NCBI RefSeq assembly: GCF_003569765.1
Contig: NZ_QXMG01000002.1
Location: forward strand, 1 to 64,000
Source: Caldimonas tepidiphila
GTDB lineage: Bacteria > Pseudomonadota > Gammaproteobacteria > Burkholderiales > Burkholderiaceae_C
DNA: 64,000 nt
Reading direction: 5' to 3'
In this document: piece by piece, positions 55,537 to 63,254 of the stretch
How positions within the stretch are numbered: the stretch's first letter is position 1
How the letters are laid out: each line of letters starts with the position of its first letter
Notes under the pieces: generated by a model
What the model saw: only the letters and a program-made list of their open reading frames with translations
Databases searched by the model: none
Told to the model about the DNA's origin: nothing
Translations under genes and position numbers: made by a program

Positions 55537-56589
55537 ATGAGCCGCGGGATCACCGAGAACGACGTCTGGCAGGCCGCCGACGCACTGCTGCTGGAAGGCG
55601 CGAAGCCGACGATCGAGCGCGTGCGGCAGAAGATCGGACGCGGCTCGCCCAACACCGTCAGCCCCTTGCTCGATGCCTGGTTCGGGCAGCTCGGCGCACG
55701 GCTGCAGGGGCACTCGGCGCCTGACACCACGCACTCCTTGCCGGAGCCGGTGCAGCAGGCTGCGCAGCAGCTCTGGGCGGCGGCACTGGCGGGGGCGCGT
55801 GCCGAGCTGGAGGAGGTCCACGCCCGGCGCAGCGGAGAACTGCAGGCGCAGCGCGAGACGCTCGCCCGCGAACGCGCCGAGCTCGACGCCGAGGCCGCGC
55901 ATCTCGCCGCCCGCCAGCAGGGGCTGGAGGAGGCGCTCGCGGCAACGCGCGCGCAGCTCGAGGAGGCGCAGCGCCAGCGCCACCAGCTCGAGAGCCGCCT
56001 CGCGGCGCAGCAGGCCGAAGGCGCCGCGCTGCGCGAGGAGGCCAGCGCCTCGCGCCGGCTGGCCCAGCAGCTCGCCGCGCAGCTCGAGGGCCAGCACCAG
56101 GCGCACGAGGCCGAGCGCCAGCGGCTCGAGGAGCGCGCCGCGGCTCACGAGCGGCGCTGGGCGCTCGAGCTCGACCGCACCCGCGATGCGCTCAAGCAGC
56201 TGCAGGCACGCATGAGCGCCGCCGAGGCCGATGCCGCGCGCCGCATCGCCGGGCTCGGCGCCGAGCGGGAGCGGCTCGAGGGCGCGCTGCGGGAGGCCCA
56301 GGCGGTGTCGACACGGCAGCGCCACGAGTCAGAGACCCTGGGGCTGCAGCTCGAGCAGGCCCGCGCGGCGCTCGCCGAGCACCGCGAAAGCGCCGCGCGC
56401 CGCGCCGAGGAGCTCGCGACGCAGCAGCGCCAGACGCAATCCCGGCTCGACGAGGCGCAGTCCAGACTCGACGAGACGCAGGCGCGGCTGGACGCGCGCG
56501 AGGCGGAGCATGCGGCGCTGCTGCGATCGCTCGCGGAAGCCGGCTTGCGCGGCCGCACCGCGCGGCGGCGCGGCACGTCGGAGGCTTGA
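55537..56589 (+). CDS. kfrA: KfrA-like DNA-binding protein with long coiled coil
   Basis: 350 residues. The KfrA_N helix-turn-helix domain covers about 2-65 (GITENDVWQAADALL, IERVRQKIGRGSPNTVSPLLDAWF). From about 75 to 335 the protein is an almost unbroken Glu/Gln/Arg/Ala-rich coiled coil (LEEVHARRSGELQAQ, QSRLDEAQSRLDETQ), with a basic C-terminal tail (RTARRRGTSEA). Plasmid KfrA proteins form filament-like structures and repress their own promoter. The ATG at 55537 follows GGAAAGGAAG; a GTG at 55501 inside the inverted repeat is less likely. Confidence 0.85.
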   Translation: MSRGITENDVWQAADALLLEGAKPTIERVRQKIGRGSPNTVSPLLDAWFGQLGARLQGHSAPDTTHSLPEPVQQAAQQLWAAALAGARAELEEVHARRSGELQAQRETLARERAELDAEAAHLAARQQGLEEALAATRAQLEEAQRQRHQLESRLAAQQAEGAALREEASASRRLAQQLAAQLEGQHQAHEAERQRLEERAAAHERRWALELDRTRDALKQLQARMSAAEADAARRIAGLGAERERLEGALREAQAVSTRQRHESETLGLQLEQARAALAEHRESAARRAEELATQQRQTQSRLDEAQSRLDETQARLDAREAEHAALLRSLAEAGLRGRTARRRGTSEA

Positions 56590-56608
56590 GGCCGGGCCTC
56601 GCGCCGGC

Positions 56609-57712
56609 TCAGTCCGGGGCGGGGCGGTCGATCGCCTCCAGCCAGTCGAACACGCGGGGCCACAGCGCGCGATGGGCGCCGCGGCCGATCAGCACGCCGA
56701 GGTGCTGCAGCCCGACGCCGACGTCGCGCTCGTAGTGCAGCACCAGCCGCCGCGGCAGCGGCGCCGCGTCGAGCAGCGCCAGCACCGAGCGCGCCGGCAC
56801 CATCTCGCTGTGCGGATCGACGATCGCGGCGACCGGCGCGCGCACCTGCGCCGCGCCGAGCAGCTGCCCGCCGACGGCGAGGGTGCCGCGCATGAAGCGG
56901 TCCTCGCGGTACAGCCCGTCCGCGACCTGCGCGAACAGCCGCCCGGACATCGGGAACTCGTCGAGCGTCCAGCGCAGCGCGAGCAGGTGGCTGCGCGCGA
57001 CCTTGCCGCCCTCGAGCGCGGCGGCCAGCGCGTCCAGGTGCCGTTCCCAGACGAACTCCCGTGGCGAGGCCAGCAGCGCGGCCAGGTTCAGCACGCTGCC
57101 CGGAACGCGGCCGAAGGCCTGCCCGACGAGCGCCCCCGGCGGCGAGCAGGCCAGCAGCGGCGCGAAGGCCCCGGCGTCCGCGCCGAAGCGCACCGGCGCC
57201 TCGACGAGCACCAGCGACGCGAGATCCTCGGGCCGCCGCGCCGCGTGCAGCGCGGCGAGCGTGCCGCCGAGCGAATGCCCGAGCAGGTGCGGCGTGCTTC
57301 CGGTGCGCCGCGCGATCTCGTCGACGCAGGCGCCTATCGCGGCCAGCGCCTCCTCCAGGCCCCAGTGCGCCGGGGCGGACGTCCACTCCAGCAGGTGCAC
57401 GACGCAGCCGCGCTGCAGCGCGTGGCGCACGACGCTGGCGGCGGGGGCGGGGTCCCAGATCCAGTGCCGCTTGATCGGTGCCGGCACGATCAGCAGCACT
57501 GGCCCGTCCCCGTCGTCCGGCAGGTAGCGCCGCAGCCGCAGGCCGGTGGTCTCGATCAGCGTCGTGCAGGGCGTCTCCAGCGGCGCGAACGAGGCGAGGT
57601 CGAGTCCGGCGCCGATGCAGCGCCGCAGCTGGTCCAGCCCGTGCAGGAACAGCGCGGCCGGGGCTGCCGGCAGCGCCGCGCCGCCGCGGTCCGCGGCCTC
57701 ATCCACCGGCAC
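56609..57712 (-). CDS. PhaC-like alpha/beta hydrolase with serine nucleophile
   Basis: 367 residues. The region VLLIVPAPIKRHWIWDPAPAASVVRHAL (about 65-95; core P-A-P-I-K) and HLLEWTSAP recall PHA synthases, but the nucleophile elbow is GHSLGGT (Ser about 140) where PhaC has Cys. A lid/insert at about 170-250, DPHSEMVP (Asp about 300) and a closing His follow. It could be an intracellular PHA hydrolase or an esterase; no direct evidence. The start is GTG at 57712 (or GTG at 57706, better spaced from GGAG). It converges on the KfrA-like gene with a 19-base gap. Confidence 0.6.
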   Translation of the reverse strand: MPVDEAADRGGAALPAAPAALFLHGLDQLRRCIGAGLDLASFAPLETPCTTLIETTGLRLRRYLPDDGDGPVLLIVPAPIKRHWIWDPAPAASVVRHALQRGCVVHLLEWTSAPAHWGLEEALAAIGACVDEIARRTGSTPHLLGHSLGGTLAALHAARRPEDLASLVLVEAPVRFGADAGAFAPLLACSPPGALVGQAFGRVPGSVLNLAALLASPREFVWERHLDALAAALEGGKVARSHLLALRWTLDEFPMSGRLFAQVADGLYREDRFMRGTLAVGGQLLGAAQVRAPVAAIVDPHSEMVPARSVLALLDAAPLPRRLVLHYERDVGVGLQHLGVLIGRGAHRALWPRVFDWLEAIDRPAPD

Positions 57713-57787
57713 GCTCCATCGTCTTCGGCGCGGTGTGCATGGATCGACCTCCTGCCAGGGAAAGGAAAAGGGGTTGAAGACGATCGC

Positions 57788-59647
57788 TCAGGGCAGGGGC
57801 TGCGCCGTCAGCTCGCAGGCCGGCCCCTCGTCGTTCAGCGCGAGCAGGCGCAGGCGCAGCCGGCTGCCGAGGTCGAGCTCCGCGTCCTGCCGGCACCAGA
57901 GCTCACGCGTGCCGTCCCAGGCCCAGCCCTGCGATTCGAGCGCTTGCGCGTCCAGCGCGGCCCCCACGTCCCAGCGGTCCAGCGAGGCGCGCAGTCCTCG
58001 CGCGCTGCGCGACACCACCTGCGCGTCGTGCTCGCGCTCGCCGCTGCGCCAGACCAGGCGGCGCTTGAGCCGCTCCCAGGGATGGCGGCTCGCCTGCCGC
58101 GCGGCGCGGGCGCGGTCCGACAGGTGCTCCGACAGCGCCGCATCCGCCTCGACCGCCTCGCCGAGCAGCATGCGGTGCACCAGCAGGTCCGCGTAGCGCC
58201 GGATCGGGCTGGTGAAATGGGTGTAGGCGTGGAAGCCGAGCGAGAAGTGCCGGCTCTGCCGCTCGTCGTAGGTGGCCGGGGTCATTGCGCGGCGCACGCG
58301 GAACTCGACCTGGGGCGCCACCGGCCGGCCTTCGACGCCCGCCAGCAGCGCGCGCAGCTCGGCGAGGGTCGGCACCGCGGGAGCCTCGATGCCGTGGCCG
58401 CGCAGCCATGCCAGCGTCTGCTGCCAGCGCTGCGCGTCGAGCCCCTCCTGGTGGCGGAACAGCAGCCCGGCGCCGAGCAGCGTCAGGTGCGCCGCCGCGG
58501 CGCGGTTCGCGGCGAGCATCGCCTCCTCGACCAACTCGTTGGAGCGCTCGACAGGCACCCACTCGATCGCGTGGCTACCATCCGGCCGGACCACCAACCG
58601 GGGCTCGTCGTCACGGTACTCGAACAGGCCGCGGCGCTCGCGCGCCGGCTGCTGCGTCCCGAACCATGTCCAGAGGTCCTGCAGCATCGGCCCGACCGCG
58701 GCCGGCACCTCGCCGCGTGCCACCTCGCCGTAGCTCAGCCGGGCCGCGGAGCGCATCAGCGCCTGGCAGAACGAGTAGCCAGTGAGCGCGCCCCGGCGCG
58801 AGTACTTCAGCGAGCACACCAGCGCGTAGCGCAGCACGCCGGGATTGAGCGAGCACAGCCCGTTCGACAGCTCGGGCGGCAGCATCGGCACGCTGCGGCC
58901 CGGCAGGTAGACGCTGGTGGCGCGCTCGCGCGCCTCGGCGTCGAGCGGACTGCCGGCGCGCACGTAGTGCGAGACATGCGCGATCGCGACGTGCAGCGTC
59001 CACTGCGGGCCCTCGTCGACGAGGCACAGCGCGTCGTCGAAGTCGCGCGTCGACTCGTTGTCGATGGTGACGAAGGGCAGGTGGGTGAGGTCGGCGAAAC
59101 CCAGCTCGCGGGCGCGCTCGGCGGAGGGCTCCTCGCCACTGCGCGCCTGCGCCAGCGCCGCCTCGCCGAAATCGACCGGCAGCCGCCACTTGGCGATCGC
59201 GTAGCGCTGGTCGAAGTCGCGGTCGTCGCGCGGGCCGAGATTCGCCACCAGCGTCGCGTCCACGCCCGGACGGCCGATTCCTTCGCCGGGCGCGACGCGC
59301 ACCTGAACGACGTCGGCAGGATCGACCGGCCGGCCCCCGGTGTCGACGCGGATCGGCACGTGGCAGGGCTCGTCGGGGCGCAGCCGGTGGCCGCCGCCGT
59401 CGGCAGGCTCGAGCTGACCGAGCCAGAAGCTTTCCGGGCGCTCCAGCACCTCGTGCACCACCGCGCCGAGCTGCTGGCGCTGCGGCGTGGCCGTCAGGCT
59501 GAAGCACACCCGGTCGCCGGGCAGCAGCGAGCGCATCTGCGGCGGCGAGACGAAGTAGTCCTCGCCGCCGTCCTGCTCGACGAAGCCGAAGCCGCGGGGA
59601 TGGGCGCTGATCACGCCCTGCATCGGCGCGGGAGTCGTCTCGGTCAT
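57788..59647 (-). CDS. RNase II/RNase R family 3'-5' exoribonuclease
   Basis: 619 residues, nearer to RNase II (644) than RNase R (about 810). An N-terminal cold-shock-like OB fold (GVISAHPRGFGFVEQDGGEDYFV, residues about 10-32 in two parts) precedes the RNB domain with the catalytic aspartates in TIDNESTRDFDDALCL (about 200-216) and HYVRAGSPLD; the closing RNB motif is HFTSPIRRYADLLVHR (about 475-490); a C-terminal S1-like domain is short. It degrades single-stranded RNA. Start ATG at 59647 with GGAGA upstream. Confidence 0.88.
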   Translation of the reverse strand: MTETTPAPMQGVISAHPRGFGFVEQDGGEDYFVSPPQMRSLLPGDRVCFSLTATPQRQQLGAVVHEVLERPESFWLGQLEPADGGGHRLRPDEPCHVPIRVDTGGRPVDPADVVQVRVAPGEGIGRPGVDATLVANLGPRDDRDFDQRYAIAKWRLPVDFGEAALAQARSGEEPSAERARELGFADLTHLPFVTIDNESTRDFDDALCLVDEGPQWTLHVAIAHVSHYVRAGSPLDAEARERATSVYLPGRSVPMLPPELSNGLCSLNPGVLRYALVCSLKYSRRGALTGYSFCQALMRSAARLSYGEVARGEVPAAVGPMLQDLWTWFGTQQPARERRGLFEYRDDEPRLVVRPDGSHAIEWVPVERSNELVEEAMLAANRAAAAHLTLLGAGLLFRHQEGLDAQRWQQTLAWLRGHGIEAPAVPTLAELRALLAGVEGRPVAPQVEFRVRRAMTPATYDERQSRHFSLGFHAYTHFTSPIRRYADLLVHRMLLGEAVEADAALSEHLSDRARAARQASRHPWERLKRRLVWRSGEREHDAQVVSRSARGLRASLDRWDVGAALDAQALESQGWAWDGTRELWCRQDAELDLGSRLRLRLLALNDEGPACELTAQPLP

Positions 59648-59781
59648 GGGCAGGTTTCTCCGGGAAAACGGGGGCGACGCAGGCGAGGCCGGGGCAGGGC
59701 GCGCGGCGCCCGACCGAGGTGCAGCATGCCGCATTCCCGCCGGCCGCATGGCGGCGGAGCGCCGATTGCTGGGTCGCGGAC

Positions 59782-60342
59782 ATGTCGCAATCGAGAACTC
59801 CCGCGTTCCCGCCCGCCTTGCCGGCGATGCTGGACCTGGAGGCGTCCGGATTCGGCCGGGGCAGCTACCCGATCGAGGTGGGCTTCGTGCTCCCGGACGG
59901 GGAAGCCGTCTGCAGCCTGATCCGTCCGCCGCCGCACTGGACGCACTGGGATCCGGCGGCGGAGCGCGTCCACGGCATCGCGCACGAGCGGCTGCTGGCG
60001 CAGGGCCGCCCCGTGCGGGAGGTGGCCGAGTTGCTCAACGCGCGGCTCGGCGGGCTGACCGTCTACAGCGACAACTGGGGTTTCGACTACACCTGGCTCG
60101 GCCGGCTGCACGACGAGGCGGGAATCTTCCCGGCGTACCGGCTCGAGCACCTGCGCCGCTTGCTGAGCGACGCCGAGGCCGCACGCTGGCACGAGGCGAA
60201 GCAGCAGGTCGAGGGCCGGCTGAAACTGCGGCGCCACCGCGCCAGCACCGACGCGCGGCTGCTTCAGTGCACGCTCGCCTACCTGCGCGGCCAGCACCTC
60301 GGCCCCGACCCGCTCGACGGCCGGCTCGCCGCCACGTCGTGA
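59782..60342 (+). CDS. DnaQ-like (DEDDh) 3'-5' exonuclease
   Basis: 186 residues. Exo I motif MLDLEASGFGRGSYPIEVG (Asp and Glu at about 15-17), WDPAAERVHGIAHERLL, Exo II VYSDNWGFDYTWL (Asp about 100) and Exo III HRASTDARL (His-x4-Asp near 165) complete the four-acid plus His set. The substrate (RNA or DNA) is not clear. It is divergent from the RNase II-family gene across 134 bases. The start at 59782 was chosen because the family fold begins soon after it; the ribosome-binding site is weak. Confidence 0.8.
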   Translation: MSQSRTPAFPPALPAMLDLEASGFGRGSYPIEVGFVLPDGEAVCSLIRPPPHWTHWDPAAERVHGIAHERLLAQGRPVREVAELLNARLGGLTVYSDNWGFDYTWLGRLHDEAGIFPAYRLEHLRRLLSDAEAARWHEAKQQVEGRLKLRRHRASTDARLLQCTLAYLRGQHLGPDPLDGRLAATS

Positions 60343-60777
60343 AGCACCGGATGCCAGGCCCCGGGCCAGCGCGCTGGGTAAGCCGTTCCGTGTCGGGCGG
60401 GGCAGGCGGCGTTGACGCGCCTGCCGTGCGCCGCATCCTCGAAGTCCGGCGTGCGCGACAGAACGAGGCGCCGCCGGTCGGAACATCAGGTTGGCAGCAC
60501 AGGGAAGACCGGAGCGACTTTCACCGATCGCGGAACGCGTTTAATTTTACATAACACACATTCCAAACACTTGAGGCGAGACCAAGAACACCGAGCCTCC
60601 GGACCCGTCCGGCAACCCGGCGATCGGCCTGCACCTGCGTTCCATGGGCTCCATGTGCTCCTCGTCGCTTGCGCCGCGCCGCCGGCCTGCAATACTGTCG
60701 TCGCCCGCCTGCCGGCGCCGCTTCCACCGAGGACCGGCGCCGGGGGCTCGACGACAACATGGCTGACGGAGCACGCG
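60343..60777. other. Intergenic region upstream of the universal stress protein gene
   Basis: About 435 bases. An AT-rich island lies at 60538-60585 (TTTAATTTTACATAACACAC). TTGCGC (60669-60674), a 16-base spacer and AATACT (60691-60696) make a plausible promoter for the gene that follows. No gene is convincing in this stretch. Confidence 0.4.
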
Positions 60778-61263
60778 ATGATGAGGTACCTGATCCCTGT
60801 CGACGGTTCGCAACTGGCGCTCGACGCCGTGCACCACGCCTTGCGGCTGGTGCGCGAGGGACTGCAGGCGAGCTTCGTTCTCGCCAACGTGCAGGAGCCG
60901 GCGCACCTGTACGAGGTCATGATGACGGCCGACCCGGTGGTGCTCGAAGGCGCCAGCCGCGGCGCCGGTGTCCATGCTCTGCAGGACGCGGAGCGCCTGA
61001 TGCAGGAGTCGGGACTGCCCTACGAGACCGAGGTCGCGTCGGGCGACGTGGCGCACACGCTGGTCGACATCGCCGAGCGCTTCGGCTGCGACGGCATCAT
61101 CATGGGCGCGCGCGGCCGCGGTGCGCTGCGCAGCGTGCTGATCGGCTCGGTGTCGTCCGCAGTGCTGCAGGCGAGCACGATCCCGGTGACGATCGTGCAC
61201 CATGTCGACGAGGAAGCGCCGCCGCCCGACGACGGCATCGACGGGGACCTGCCGGCGGCCTGA
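60778..61263 (+). CDS. Universal stress protein (UspA family)
   Basis: 161 residues. The fold is shown by RYLIPVDGSQLALDAVHHAL at the start and the ATP-binding loop GCDGIIMGARGRGALRSVLIGSVSSAVLQ (about 102-130; G-x2-G-x9-G-S/T pattern), then IPVTIVHHV. ATP-binding type. The start at 60778 follows CGGAG; a double ATG is present. Monocistronic. Confidence 0.88.
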   Translation: MMRYLIPVDGSQLALDAVHHALRLVREGLQASFVLANVQEPAHLYEVMMTADPVVLEGASRGAGVHALQDAERLMQESGLPYETEVASGDVAHTLVDIAERFGCDGIIMGARGRGALRSVLIGSVSSAVLQASTIPVTIVHHVDEEAPPPDDGIDGDLPAA

Positions 61264-61286
61264 GGCCTGCAGCGGCGTGCGCCGGC

Positions 61287-61958
61287 TCAGGGTTGCCGGC
61301 GCGCGGCGCGGCGGCGCTTGAGGTCCTCGAACCCCTCGGCCAGCGCGTTGCGGCTCGCCATCCGCGCGAAGTCGGCCGCATCCATGCCGCGCGCGTTGCG
61401 CCGCTCCGGCACCGCGCCGGCCTTCAGCAGCAGGCGCACCGCGCTCTCCGAGCCGTAGCCGGCGGCCATCATCAGCGGCGTCGTGCCGTTCGGCGATTCG
61501 GCATCGACCCGCACGCCGCGCGCGAGCAGCAGCTCGACGATGCGCGGGTCGCCGTTGGACGCCGCGTAATGCAGCGGCGTCCAGCCGGCGTGGTCGGGCT
61601 CGGCGCCGAGGTCGAGGAGCCGCAGCACCATGTCGAGGTTCCCCTTGAGCGCCGCGATCATCAGCGCCGTCTCGCCGGCCCGGTTGCGCCGCCGCACGTC
61701 GATGCGGCCGTCGTCGAGCAGCAGCTCGATCGACTTCGGCGACTCCTCCTGCAGCGCCGTCACGAGCGCGAGGCGCCCCTGCGAGTCCAGCGCGTTCGGA
61801 TCGACCCCTTTCTCCAGGAGTCGCCGCAGCTGGCCCGGGTTGTCGCGCACCGCGGCGCCGACCAGCTCGTCGATGTCGGCGGCCTGCGTGACCGATAGCA
61901 ACGCGAAGAGGCACAGCCCGGCGAGGCCCCCGCGCAGCCGGAGCCTGGCGCGTCTCAC
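61287..61958 (-). CDS. Exported ankyrin-repeat protein
   Basis: 223 residues. A signal peptide (MRRARLRLRGGLAGLCLFAL to about SVTQA, residue 25) leads into four to five ankyrin repeats (NALDSQGRLALVTALQE, NRAGETALMIAALKGN, GWTPLHYAASNGDPRIVELLL, NGTTPLMMAAGYGSESAVRLLL). The C terminus is basic (KRRRAARRQP). The start is a GTG at 61958 overlapping the tatD stop as GTGA. It probably mediates protein-protein contacts in the periplasm; partner unknown. Confidence 0.8.
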   Translation of the reverse strand: MRRARLRLRGGLAGLCLFALLSVTQAADIDELVGAAVRDNPGQLRRLLEKGVDPNALDSQGRLALVTALQEESPKSIELLLDDGRIDVRRRNRAGETALMIAALKGNLDMVLRLLDLGAEPDHAGWTPLHYAASNGDPRIVELLLARGVRVDAESPNGTTPLMMAAGYGSESAVRLLLKAGAVPERRNARGMDAADFARMASRNALAEGFEDLKRRRAARRQP

Positions 61959-62758
61959 GCGGCCGCTCCCGCGGCGTCGCGCGGCGGCACGCCGAACAGC
62001 CGCTCGAAGTTGCGGCTGGTGATCTCGCCGATCTCCTCGGGCGCGAGCCCCTTGAGCTCGGCGAGCTGCTTCGCGACATAGGGAACGTAGGCCGGCGTGT
62101 TGGTCTTGCCGCGGTACGGCACCGGCGCCAGGTAGGGACTGTCGGTCTCGATCAGGCAGCGGTCCAGCGGCACCTCGCGCGCCACCTCGCGCAGCTCCTC
62201 GGCGTTGCGGAAGGTCAGGATGCCCGAGAAGGAGATGTGGAAGCCGAGCTCGAGCGCGGCGCGCGCCACCTCGCGCGTCTCGGTGAAGCAATGGAACACG
62301 CCCCCCGCCTCGCCGCCCTGCTCCTCGCGCAGCAGCCGCAGCGTGTCCTCCGAGGCGCTGCGGGTGTGGATGATCAGCGGCTTGCCGCTCGCGCGCGCCG
62401 CACGGATATGCACGCGGAAGCGCTCGCGCTGCCACTCCATCTGCTCGACCGTGCGGCCCTCGAGCCGGTAGTAGTCGAGCCCGGTCTCGCCGATCGCGAC
62501 CACGCGCGGCCGCGCCGCCAGCGCGACCAGCTCGTCGACGTCCGGCTCGCGCACGTCCTCGTTGTCCGGGTGCACGCCGACGCTGGCCCAGAGGTTGTCG
62601 TGGGCCTGCGCGAGCGCGTGCACCGCCGGGAATTCCTCCATCGTCGTGCAGATGCACAGCGCGCGGTCGACGCGCGCCTCGGCCATCGCGGCGCGCACGG
62701 CGTCGAACTGCTGGGCGAGGCCGGGAAACGTCAGGTGGCAATGGGAGTCGACGTACAT
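61955..62758 (-). CDS. tatD: TatD-family deoxyribonuclease
   Basis: 267 residues. Metal ligands: VDSHCHLTF (His-x-His), AIGETGLDYY (Glu about 95), IHTRSASEDT (His about 130), FHCFTETREVA (His about 155) and IETDSPYLAPV (Asp about 207). It acts as a 3'-5' DNA exonuclease/endonuclease in repair of oxidised DNA in E. coli. Reverse-strand order here is holB, pilZ, tatD, ankyrin, common in Burkholderiales. Confidence 0.93.
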   Translation of the reverse strand: MYVDSHCHLTFPGLAQQFDAVRAAMAEARVDRALCICTTMEEFPAVHALAQAHDNLWASVGVHPDNEDVREPDVDELVALAARPRVVAIGETGLDYYRLEGRTVEQMEWQRERFRVHIRAARASGKPLIIHTRSASEDTLRLLREEQGGEAGGVFHCFTETREVARAALELGFHISFSGILTFRNAEELREVAREVPLDRCLIETDSPYLAPVPYRGKTNTPAYVPYVAKQLAELKGLAPEEIGEITSRNFERLFGVPPRDAAGAAA

Positions 62759-62858
62759 GGTGCGGTGGCGCTGGGAGTCTTCGAGGGTGGAAATGGCGAA
62801 TGCCGTGCCGCGGCCCGTCGCGGGCCGCGAGGCACGGCAGCGGGACGCCGGCGCGTCG

Positions 62859-63254
62859 TCAGATCGTCTGCGTGGGCTTCGCGGAGGAGATCGCGGTGCC
62901 GAGCATCTGCTCGATCTTGATCTTCAGCACGCGCGACTTGTCGTCGTTCGGGAAGCGCACGCCCACGCCCTGCGTGCGCCCGCCCGAGGCGTTCGGCGGC
63001 GTGATCCAGGCGACCTTGCCCGCCACCGGGTAGCGCTGCGGGTCGTCCGGCAGCGACAGCAGCAGGTAGACGTCGTCGCCGAGCCGGTACTCGCGCGTGG
63101 TCGGCACGAACAGCCCGCCGTCGGTGAAGGCGGGGATGTAGGCGGCGTAAAGGGCAGGCTTCTCGCGGAACGCGAGCTGGATCACGCTGGGCCGGGGGGC
63201 GGCCACCGCGGGCGCGGGGCCGGCAGCGGCGGGTCGGCTGGTCGGGTCGCTCAT
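62859..63254 (-). CDS. pilZ: PilZ-domain protein (type IV pilus type)
   Basis: 131 residues. PilZ-like strands RPSVIQLAFREKPALYAAYIPAFTDGGLFVPT (about 25-55) and KVAWITPPN, GVGVRFPND are seen. It lacks the RxxxR and D/NxSxxG c-di-GMP motifs, as in Pseudomonas PilZ itself, which is needed for pilus assembly and does not bind c-di-GMP. ATGA overlap with holB supports the usual holB-pilZ-tatD order. Confidence 0.88.
   Translation of the reverse strand: MSDPTSRPAAAGPAPAVAAPRPSVIQLAFREKPALYAAYIPAFTDGGLFVPTTREYRLGDDVYLLLSLPDDPQRYPVAGKVAWITPPNASGGRTQGVGVRFPNDDKSRVLKIKIEQMLGTAISSAKPTQTI

Noticed and set aside
56231-59920. A 1229-codon forward open frame over the hydrolase and RNase genes
   Set aside because: Same artefact; it starts inside the KfrA-like gene and reads through two genes on the other strand.
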